This document shows positions 24,475 to 34,460 of a DNA stretch of 64,000 nucleotides, one piece after another. The position numbers and the translations under genes are program-made. This stretch comes from Dastarcus helophoroides (lineage: Eukaryota; Arthropoda; Insecta; Coleoptera; Bothrideridae): assembly GCA_028583605.1 (NCBI GenBank), contig CM053333.1, positions 30,173,302-30,237,301 of the forward strand, given 5' to 3'. The notes below the pieces were generated by a model. That model did not search any database. It saw nothing but the letters and a program-made list of their open reading frames with translations, and was not told the DNA's origin. How positions within the stretch are numbered: position 1 is the stretch's first letter; each line of letters begins with the position of its first letter.

Positions 24475-24951
24475 AAGGGAATTCCTTTTAATACTTTTTG
24501 CACTTTATCTTCTTTAGATATACCAAATTGCTTAATAATTACATAATGGGGTATATCAAGTTCTTAATGTTTAAGAAAAGTTGATGTCTCATTAACATTT
24601 CACCCTTTGCATCAGGATAATCCTCTTCTTTAACTTGTTCTTGATGTACAGAGCTTTCTTGTCTTCAGACACAATTTTTCCAGAGCGTAGTTGCAAAATG
24701 ATGATGATGATGGTTTTCTAAATGAGAGTTGGGGTCACCAATTTGTGGTTACTGAAAGAGGTACCACAAAACAAATTCCGAAAAAAGAAATAGAGTTTAT
24801 TTTTAAATTGCACTTAACAAGAAAAGTCAAACCGTCATCTGATAATGTTTTGACAAATCAACATTATTTGTGTTTTTAAATCGGTGTCATCTTCGACTAT
24901 ACTATAATTATCTAAGGGTGTCATCACCAAGATCGCAGTTATCCAGATTCA
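24475..24951. other. Gypsy-adjacent sequence, unassigned
   Basis: Continues beyond the region shared with the right arm and probably includes more of the gypsy fragment on the minus strand up to about 24680. A GATGATGATGATGG run is at 24701-24714. The 62-codon plus frame at 24691 has no recognised domain. Confidence 0.4.
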
Positions 24952-25300
24952 GTGTCGCCACAAGCTAGTGAGTAGTAGCGTCCTCTAGCGGTAAGCGCTT
25001 TCTGTTTTAAAATGTTCGATATGTTTGTGTGTCCAATATTAAATTAGATTTAATGGGTATTAGTCATACACAGTGGTCAATTAATCGCTAAATCGAAAAC
25101 ATTGAATTATCAATAGATAGCTAGAAAGAAATGCCTATAATTTTCGATTATTATTAGTATAAAAGGCCGCATAAATGAATCGCATCAGTTATTGCTTCTC
25201 CATTAAATGGCACACATAAGCCAATAAACTTTCAGTGATTGTGACCATTTGCTGGTAATATTTAATTATTATTATAGAATATTATCTCTTATTATAAATA
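24952..25300 (+). promoter_or_regulatory. LTR-like promoter segment (TATA, Inr, AATAAA)
   Basis: In order on the plus strand: TGTCGCCACA (24952), AGTATAAAAGGCCGC with a TATA box (about 25157), an initiator-like GCATCAGTTATT (about 25183) and CCAATAAAC poly(A) signal (about 25218). That spacing is typical of a compact LTR. No second copy is in the window and no end duplication was found, so the LTR reading is an inference. Confidence 0.4.
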
Positions 25301-25399
25301 CATAATGCGAAATATCAGAGCCGGTCTTATGACAGTGCGCGGTTATAGCCTGAGCCCGCACAAGGCCGCTAAGGGTGCAAGAGCACCAAAGGTTAAGTG

Positions 25400-27093
25400 C
25401 GTTGAATAAGTATAGGATAGGATACATTATTTCAGAAAGCTGCCGCATCCATCATGATATTCATACTATCGTTTCTTCAAAAAATATTTATATTTATTTT
25501 GCCTCATGTTTCATCTTGACGTTTATCTCAAAATTTTCGACCCTTTCTGTAGAAATTTTGGAAATTCAAAATTATGACATTAACCTCGATAGTTCAAAAA
25601 CCTTCACAAAGTACATTTAAAAAATAAGAATAAAAACCGGAAATTTAATTTAGAAATTTTGAGAAAGAGCCAAAGAGAAAAAATTTTCGATTTATCTGTT
25701 TTCAGTTTTTAATTTTTACGCGCGCAGAAAGCACATCAATTTAAAATATTTTTTTTAGAAATATCGACTGTAATCTCGAAATTTTTTCTCGAAATTCCGA
25801 GATTAAAGTCGAAATTGCGACTCAAATCTAGAAATTTCGATTTTAATCCTGAAATTTCGACTTCTTGAAATATCGACTTTTTTTTCAAAATTCGACTTCA
25901 ACCTCGAAATTTCGACTTTTATCTTGAAAATTCAACTTTAAACTTGAAATTTCGACTTTGATCTTGAAAATAATCGAAATTTTGGATATAAACAATTTTA
26001 AATACTGGGCACACCCTACTTTCAACTTTTGTTTGATAAGGCATGTGGTGGGGTGCAACTCTCATCTGCTTAACCTAAGAAACCCAGAAAAAAAAGTCGA
26101 AATTTCGAGATTAAAGTCGAAATTTCGAGATTAAAGTCGAAATTTCGAGATTAAATTCGAAATTTCTAAAAAAAAAGTTTAAATTTCGAGAAAAAAGTGG
26201 AAATTTCGACTTTAAAGTCAAGAATTGTAAAAAATATTTTTTTAATTAAGTTTTTTTCTACGCCTTTGTAATTTCCAGGTAATTTCGAATTTTTTTCTGG
26301 AAATGTCATGTTTTTTTCAAAATAGTTTAAATTTTTGACTTTTTAAATTTTTAATTTTTTAAAAGAAATTTTGACTTTTTCCTTGAAATTTTGACTATAT
26401 AACTTTTATTAAAATATTGGGAACGTTTTTTTAGCATCTACTTTAATTTTAATAACTATACTTGTTTCTGGAAATTTATTAGAGTGTGCAAAAATTTTGT
26501 TTCCATTTTTCTTATAAATTTCCAATTTGTTGTAAATTCAGTATTTAAATTTTTTCTACAGTTGTTGACTTTCCAAATTTTTACCTTAAACTCGAAATAT
26601 TAATTTTTTCGAGATTTAGAATGCAAATTTAAAAACTCATTTTTTCTGAAAATTTAAACCCAAGTCCAAAATTTGGATTTTTCTAATAATTTTTTTTTAT
26701 ATTGAAAAATCTTGACTTTTTTAAAAAGTTAAATTTTCTCGACATTTTTCAAATAGCTTTTTAATTAAAAATTGAGGGTTAATCTTGAAATACTTTTCTT
26801 GGAAATTTAAACGTCAGCCTCTCGAGTTTAAGCTCAGTATGTCGAAATTTTTTAAAAATAAATTTGAAGTCTTTTTTCACTTTTTTTGCACAATTTGAAG
26901 GTTCCCAAAATAGTGTTAGCCCAAAATTTTGACTTCTTTCAGAAATGTAGATTTTTTTAAAAATTTTATATAGAAATATTAATTTTACTTCCAAATTTAA
27001 ACTTTAACCTCTCGAGATGGAACTCAAAATAGCGAGAATTTTTTTGAATAACTTTGGAATCATTTTTGCGCCTTTTTACTAAATTTAGCAAAT
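25400..27093. repeat. Degenerate satellite with an element core
   Basis: Satellite units in their least degraded form, including the near-perfect array at 26096-26167. At about 25990-26090 is a diverged relative of the core of the 40.8- and 61.5-kb repeats (shared ...CACCCTACT...). On the left of it the TTTCGACTTTAATCTCG orientation predominates, on the right GTCGAAATTTCGAGATTAAA. The frames at 26779 and 26966 are by-products. Confidence 0.65.
26096..26167 (+). repeat. 20-bp tandem array GTCGAAATTTCGAGATTAAA
   Basis: Three identical consecutive units (26096-26155) and a fourth partial unit. Each unit contains the palindrome TCGAAATTTCGA. This is the cleanest local version of the degenerate repeat that fills the window and probably the youngest expansion. 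Confidence 0.85.
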
Positions 27094-27139
27094 TTAAACT
27101 CGGTTCCTCAACACCCTCAAAATGAAAGACCTCATGTGC
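27094..27139 (+). repeat. 46-bp LINE-A endonuclease splinter
   Basis: Matches LINE-A around 1291-1334 (AAACTCGGTTC...CATGTGC) and abuts the gypsy fragment directly at 27140. It is absent from the corresponding edge of the left arm and marks the breakpoint of the inverted duplication. Confidence 0.75.
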
Positions 27140-28381
27140 AGGTTCCAAAAAATCTTCGCAACTTCTACCAAAAATGCGGACAGAGATTTCAAAGAACCTC
27201 TCTGACACAGTAATATAAGAACTATGGTTTGAAAAACTACCAGTTCTTCAAAAATTTCTGACAATGTTTAATACCCACAACCTCGAGGAACTTGGAAAAA
27301 TTGCGGACCGCATGCTACCCAAAATCAATCAGGACATTTCTGTCGTGGAAACTTCAACTTCATCAAAGATTGATACCTTAGTAGATGTAGTATCACTACA
27401 ACTGGAAGAAGACTGGATAATATGGAAAAATTATTCTCCAACAAATGAACACGTTGAGAAAATATTAGAGTACTCAAAACCACAAACAGTTCACGAACTG
27501 AGACGCTTTTTGGGAATGATCAACTATTATAGGCGATGCATTCCAAAGATGGCTAGTCTTCAGCTCCCTTTTCGAGTCTTTTAAAAAAAATCAATAAAAA
27601 TAAAAGAACTACAATAATCTGGACAAAAGCTTTCCAAATACTTAAACAAAGTCTTGCAGATGTTACCATGACAGTCTTTTTGTTTCCAAGAGCATATTTA
27701 ACACTCACAACAGATACATCAACAACCAGCATTAGAGCTTCACTGGAACAACTAGAGGAAGGTATCTGGAAGCCAGTTGGATTTTCTTCCAGAAAACTCA
27801 GCGATACAGAGAAGAGAACAGCACTTATGATCGCGAATTACTTGCCATTTTTGTAGCTATAAAACACTTTCAACATATTCTTGAATGTCATCAGTTTACC
27901 ATAAAAACCGATCATATTCCATTAATTGCGGCGTTTGAGCAAAAACGCGAAAAAGTTTTTGAGCGTTAATTGAGGCAACTTGATTATATTTCTCAGTTTT
28001 CTACAGGCACAATTATGTAAAAGGAAAAAATAATGTAGCTGCTGATGCATTCGAAGCACTCTCACAGATCAACGCAATCTTAATGCCAACCGTTCTTGAT
28101 CTTGATCCCCAGACAATTAAACAAGATCCAAGAGGATCAAGAACTGTTGTATCTGATTCAGAACGAAACTTCTTTAAATCTACAAAAATTAGTCATTTAA
28201 CCAAACATAAATATTTATTGTGATATTACTCATGGCGTCATTACCCTTTACCTACCTCAGCTGCTTCGAAAGACTGCTTTTGAGACAATACACAATATTT
28301 CTCGTCCAAGTAGCCAGGTAACTTCTTTGCAATTGAGAAAAAAATTCGTATGGCCAAACATTAAGAAAGATGTCCATTGTC
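27140..28381 (+). pseudogene. Ty3/gypsy pol fragment, right inverted arm
   Basis: Plus-strand counterpart of 23243-24474. An uninterrupted 106-codon frame (27264-27584) ends in the conserved RRFLGMINYYRRCIPKMASL block of gypsy RT. A second frame (27668-27856) holds the RNase H start (LTTDTST, GFSSRKLSDTEKR). A dozen bases missing in the left arm (about 27310) are present here. No LTR, gag or complete integrase was found. The interior LINE-A begins at 28382. Confidence 0.88.
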
Positions 28382-31300
28382 GAGGTGGTAGACTGGAACT
28401 TTCAGTCGTCCGAGGTAGTACCAACCCACGTACCACTAGGAGGCGGTGAAATGATACTTACATCATGTTTCCGTCTCTGAAACGAGTCGGTTTCTGCTAT
28501 TCTGTTTTCCTTATTCTGTCCTTTCCCTTATTTCCTTTTTTCATCTACTCTGATTTTTTCTTCTAATTATTAAAGACAAAGATGCTTCTCTTCGTGCAAA
28601 AAATTCCGGACGTAAACTACCCTCCCGTTCGGATGTCCGGGTTGAGGGTGTACGAGGGAATCCAAAATCGACCGAAAATTTTAATGTACCATGGGCCAAG
28701 TTTCTTTCAAACAATTTATTCTAAATTCAATTCTGTAAAATTCGGGGTCTAAACTCAAATCTAAACTCGGTTCATCAACACCTTCAAAAGGAAAGACCCC
28801 ATGTGCTGTCTCTGACAGAAACCCAAGTCTCCCCATCCATCAATACAGTCCATTTACTTTGCCCTAACTACGACTTGCACACAAAATTTCGACACAAGAG
28901 GGGAGTTTGTGTTTTTACGCGAAGCGACCTGTCCTGTCAACGAGAAGAAGCACTGGAATCTGCTGATCATGATGTGATTTGGCTGAAAATCTGCTGCAAA
29001 AACGAAGTAATATTCATTTGTTCACTTTATTTGTCTCCAAACGATCCCTCATACAGATAGATCTTCTCTATCTCTCCGTAACCTTTGATCACCTACAGAC
29101 GAATTATCCAAAAGCTAAGGTTGTCTTTCTCGGGACTTCAATGTACACAACATCCCCTGGTTAAGGTTTTCTTCCCGAACTGACGACGCGGAAAGGGTGG
29201 CAGAGGCTTTCGCCATCCCTTGTGAATTATCGCCATTAGTTGAGGAACCTACAAGAATTCCTGATGTAGATACCCATCAACCTAATCTACTCGACCTTTT
29301 CCTTACAAATTCGCCAAATTCGTATAAAATCTCTGTGACATCACCGCTTGGAAATTCGGATCACAAGCTTGTAGCAGCCTCTCGCTCGCTTCATATACCA
29401 TCTCCTTCCCAGACGCAGTCCCGTAGGGTTTGGCCCTTTACCTCTGCAAACTGGGAAGAATTAAGAGACCTCTTTGCATCTTTCCCATGGCAGGAAATCT
29501 GCTTTAACTCAGACAACCCTTCCTTAGTCGCCGAATCCATCACGGAAACTGATTGGTATGAAAGCAGCCTCTCGCTCGTTTCATATACCATCTCCTTCCC
29601 AGACGCAGTCCCGTGGGGTTTGGCACTTTAACTCTGCAAACTGGGAAGAATTAAGATACTTCTTTGCATCTTTCCCATGGCAGGAAGTTAACTTTAACTC
29701 AGACAACCCTTCCTTAGTCGCCGAATCCATCACGGAAACTATCCTGATTGGTATGGAATGCTCAATTCCCCACTCCCAAAAGAAGTCTGCCTCCAGTAAA
29801 TCTTGGTTTAGTAAAAAATGTGCTCTGGTTGTCTCCTGCAAAAATCGCGCCTATCGTCGTTGGCGAAATAATCCCTCAGTCGAGACTCGGACCATATTTG
29901 TAGATGCACGAAATTCTTGTTATTGACCAGGCAAAAGGTGATTTCGATCGTAAAATGCGTCAGAGGCTTATCAACGGTCCAAACGGTTCCAGGTCCTTTT
30001 GGGAATTTGCAAAGTTCATTGGAAAGAATTTTACATCTTTAAATTTTCCACCTTTACTCGATGAAAATAGCAATATTGCTACTACTTCCAAGGAAAAGGC
30101 TGACATGTTAGCCTTAATGTTTGCTGAAAATTCCAATTTTGATTCTCGAAACGCAGAACCTCCTATGCTTCCTAAGGTTGGCACTTCGATGCCTGAAGTT
30201 GTTTTCAGACAACGCACAATCAGAAAGATTCTCCTTGAGCTTGACACCTCGAAAGCTTCTGGCCTTGATGGTATTGCCGCTATTGTTCTTAAGAAGTGCG
30301 TCCCAGAGTTGACTCCTTTTCTAAGCAAATTGTTCACACTCTCTTACAACAAAGATGTATTTCCTAACATCTGGAAATCTGCTAGAATGCAGCCTGTCCC
30401 TAAAAAGGGAAAAAGGAATCTGACTAACAACTATTGCCCTATATTTTTGTTATCCGTCATATCTAGAGCGATGGAAAATGTCATCAACATCGAGATTCTT
30501 AAATATCTGGAGGAAAATAGAATCATCTCCGACAGGCAATACGACTTTAGACAACAACGTTCCACTGGCGATCTACTGGCATATGTTACTCATATCTGTA
30601 ACTCAGTTATGGAATAACATCGTGATACTAGGATTGTGGCATTGGATATCTCAAAGGCTTTCGACAGAGCCTGGCACCGATTTCTTCTTGCCAAATGAAC
30701 ATCTTATGATCTTCCTCTTGGACTCTGTCATTTGATATCCAATTTTCTCGCTGACAGATCTCTTCAGGTCGTCGTCGATGGCATCTCATCCGAGACATTT
30801 GTGATTAACGCAGGAGTGCCTCAGAGGTCTGTTCTGTCTCCTATTCTATTTCTGTTACACATAAACGATCCCTGAGCTTCAACTTCCAATCCTATATACG
30901 GCTACGCAGATAATAGTAACCTTGTGTCATCTTTTTTCTCCGACAAACCATTATCTATCGCTGCTTGAGATCGACTAAGGGAACAGCAGATGCAGACGAT
31001 TTATCGGGATGTCGAGGTTATTCTGGAATGGGGTAAGAACAATTTGGTCGACTTCAACGCTTCAAAAACTCAGACCGCGGTTTTCTCTAAGAAAACATCG
31101 AGGGATAATGCAACAAACATACCAATGGACTGTAAATCCTTCCGATGGGATCTAATCTATCTATCCTAGGAGTGAATGCGAGCACTAACTTCTCTTGGGA
31201 CGATCATGTGCGCGCCATTGCCAAATCCGCCTCTCAGAAGCTAGGCTTTCTTTTTAGATCTAAAAAGTACTTCACATCTCATCAGCTATTAACACTATAC

Positions 31301-31977
31301 AAAGCTCAAGTTAGGCCAACACTAGCCAATACTGTTTTCATGTTTGGAGTTCAGCCCCAAAACACACTTTAGCTCTCTTGGATTCAATTCAAAGGGCGAT
31401 TCGCCTAATTGATGACGAGAGTCTGACCGATTCTCTCGAAACATTAGTGCACATGTGACTTGTCTCTTTTCTACAAGTACTATCATGGAAGATGCTCGCA
31501 GGAACTAATAGGATTGATCTCCCCAAGGGCAAGATTCTTGAGGCGTACTAGACAGTCGGAGACAGCAAATTCCTGTGCGGTCCAGGTTTGGGCGAAATTT
31601 AACGAAAACAGGGCTTCCGGGTTGTTTATAGTTCTAACGGCAAATTAAATTCGCTTTTGGGTAGTTTGAAGGATAAAGTAGAGCAAACCAACTCCCAAGG
31701 GCAAGATTCTTGAGGCGTACTAGACAGTCGGAGACAGCAAATTCCTGTGCGGTCCAGCTTGACACAGTGAGGACTTCTGTCTACTGAGACTCTTTTTTCT
31801 ATAGAACTTCCAAGTTATGGAACTTGTTACCGAAAGGAATTTTTCCCAAAAATTACAACCTATCTTTGTTTAAGAAGGCGGTTCATCGCCATCTATCTTT
31901 GTTTCCGCATCCTACTCGCAATGCTTTGAAAGCATAATGGGGTTACCCTTTACTAGTGGATTAAGCTTAAAAAAAAA
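28382..31977 (+). mobile_element. LINE-A, near full length, right inverted arm
   Basis: Has both ends: GAGGTGGTAGACTGG at 28382 and the 3' tail with A-run at 31977. The expected start ATG is lost in a small deletion near 28580. It carries endonuclease (SLTETQ 28803; SDHKLV about 29360), RT (KASGLDGI about 30250; a decayed DISKAF block; GVPQR in place of GVPQG about 30820; YADNSN in place of YADDSN about 30905) and the C-terminal block (about 31145-31950). It also has a 190-bp internal tandem duplication (29374-29753) and a 108-bp insertion between 64-bp direct repeats near the 3' end. Many stops and frameshifts make it inactive. Confidence 0.9.
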
Positions 31978-33470
31978 TTACTAATAAAATTTTTATTCCT
32001 AAGCTGTTCGTAGTAAATTCAGAATTTCAACTTTTTCTGCAACCGTTGACTCTCAAAATTTCTATCTTAATCTCAAAATTTCGAAATTCGAAAATTTATA
32101 ATTTTTCAAAATTGTTATTTAGGTTTTGTGAAAATTTTAATTTCAATAACAACTTTTTATAGACATTTATAAAAAAGCCTAGATTTCTAAGAAGACGAAA
32201 TGCTTAAAAATATATCAATATTAAATTTTCAAAATCACAATGGCGAAAAAATATTACAATTTTGATTTCTAGAGTTTTTTTTCGCAAGATTTTAAATCAA
32301 AACTCGTTCTTATTTCTTTTACCTCAAACTTTATTTTAAAATTACGTCTTTTCGACTCAAAATTTCAATTTTTATATTAAAACAACATCTCTCGAAATGT
32401 CTAGTTTAAAACCGTTGCGAAACTTCAGCACAAAATTCTAAATTAAAGATAAATCTTACATTTCAGTTTTTTTTTTAATTTTAGACTTTTAATCCTGAAA
32501 TATTGGGATTACTTTTAACTTTGAAAATTCGGTTTTAATTTAAAACTGCTGATTAATTTCTCACAATTTCGGTTTCAAAATGTTGAAAAAAAAGCTGAAG
32601 TTTCGTTTTCGAGGAAATCTTATGTAAATTTCGAGTTTCGATTTTCTTAAAATTTGGATCTAATATTTTTTTCAAAATTTAGAGCTTAAGCTTCAGACAA
32701 AATTTCGATACATGAAATTTTGAGGAATTTTTAATTTATTAAACTGGAGCGTTTTATCGATAGTTCAATTTTTCTTATAATTGCCATATTAAATTTGATA
32801 TTTTTTTCTTGATCCTTAAATTAAAAGAAAATAAAAGGTAAAAAAACAATTATAAATTCCGAAGAAAAATCGAACTTCTAAGATTAAATTTAAAATTGAA
32901 AGGAAATACATAAAAAATTTCAGATTTTTATGTAAATTTCTAATTTTTTAATTTTGATTTCGAAGAAAAATCTGAAGTCAATATTTTTAGAAAGTGAAGT
33001 TTTGAACACCTGAGTTTAAAGTAGAAATGTTAGGAATAGAAAATTAAATATTGTAAGTAGAAACCGAAATTTTAAGAAAATAGTCAAAATTTTGACCTTT
33101 TTTTGAAATTTTGAATTTGACTTTGACGACTTTTACAAGAAAATTTAAAATTTTGAGTATAATTTCAAGACTAAAATTCAAAACTTCAAGAAGAAAGTCG
33201 ATTATTTCAGTTTAATGTAAAAATTTTAAAGATAAATCTCTAAATTTTAGAAAGAAAAAATAATAAAATTAAAAAAGGAAATTTTAAAAATCCGAAATTA
33301 GAGGAAAATATTCGAATTTTTCAGTCTAAAAATTTCACAGTTGAAAACTGCTTTGAAAAAAAAGTCAAAATTTTGGATTTCCAACTATAAGTCGAAAGGT
33401 AAAAAAATCAAAAACTAATTAAATTAAATAAATATTCAAGTTTTTTTTGAAATTTTTAAAATTTAGTTTC
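31978..33470. repeat. Degenerate AT-rich satellite
   Basis: Satellite words of mixed orientation, with no gene. From about 33470 the sequence becomes less repetitive and leads into the right hAT-like end (33767). Confidence 0.6.
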
Positions 33471-33767
33471 GAAAAGAAACTAGTGGGGCGGCTAATTTAG
33501 GGTTGGTCACTGGCGGAAAAATCCATGCTACGCCACCGTTCGAAACATTTAGCATCCCCGGTGTGTACTGCGTGTTGCTAGAGGGCAATTTTTTTAACGT
33601 CCCGATTTTTGTATCAGTGTGCCACATATTTTCCCTAAAATTCACATATTTAGTTGGCTACCCTATATGACACCCAATAGGACCCTTGTAGCTATCGCTT
33701 TTTTTCATTAAAATGGCGCCTCGTGTCAGATTGTGCGAGGGCGCCTAAAGAGCTAAGGCCGGCCCTG

Positions 33768-34219
33768 CCAAAAATTGTTTCTCTTAACCAATTTCCCCAA
33801 TTAAGTGAATTTTTTCAATCTAACAATTTAATTTTTATTATTTGTTTGTATTCTATTCGCGTTTCGAGTTTAATGTATACACTTTAATAAGTTCAAAATT
33901 TCAGTTGTACCCTGTACACGTTATCTGTGTGTATTAGGATATTCTGTGTTTATTTCTTGGCGCGATTTCATGAATAAGAAAGAGTGGAAGTGTTCCCAAA
34001 AAAGTCAAATACCGCGCCGAAGACGACACTGGATTGGTGTTTCGGTCAATAGCCGATCGGGCATGCGCAGCTTGTGGTAATAGAGCAGTTGCGCGGCGAA
34101 TTCCTCGTGCGAACCGCCATATTGCATTGAATGAGTGCGTGAAAACATCAGGCTAAGTAGCCATAAACAAATCTTCCAACATCTACAAGTTGAGAAGAAA
34201 TAATCCATAGTCAACCACC
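33768..34219 (+). promoter_or_regulatory. vig upstream region and 5' UTR
   Basis: The 450 bp between the hAT-like end and the vig start codon. Base composition is noticeably less AT-rich from about 34010, as expected for a promoter or 5' UTR, and includes AACCGCCATATTG (a YY1-type GCCAT core). No TATA box sits at a convincing distance. The start context is CAACCACCATGG, a good Kozak match. The transcription start is not determined. Confidence 0.55.
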
Positions 34220-34460
34220 ATGGAAAATACCTACGGCATCGGCGTTACCAATCGGTACGCTCTTTTTTTGGATGATGAATCCGATCCTTTGGAAGCAATC
34301 AAATTAAAAGAGCAGGAGAAGGAGCTTAAGAAGAAATCGAAAGTCGCCGAAAAGGAAAACAAAGGAAAAAACGAACAACCGGCTAAAGGAAAATCGAACG
34401 CGGTCGTCAAGAAACCAATCAAAGAAAGCACGAATAAGACCCAAGATATTAAACGTGACG
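34220..34460 (+). CDS. vig: vig exon 1
   Basis: Residues 1-81 (last codon split). It encodes the conserved N terminus and a Lys/Glu-rich stretch (LKEQEKELKKKSKVAEKENK). The donor is gtaagt. The ATG is the first in a strong context and matches the family N terminus. Confidence 0.93.

Larger units (their letters stand above)
25316..33767. mobile_element. Region bounded by hAT-like terminal repeats
   Basis: The left end CAGAGCCGGTCTTA and the right end (reverse complement CAGGGCCGGCCTTA) agree at 12 of 14 positions and match the CAGGGCCGGCC ends common in hAT elements. Flanking octamers CGAAATAT (25308-25315) and CCAAAAAT (33768-33775) agree at 6 of 8, as an aged 8-bp hAT duplication might. No transposase is visible. 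The interior is satellite plus the right arm of the LINE/gypsy inverted duplication. The two ends could also belong to separate related insertions. Confidence 0.5.
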
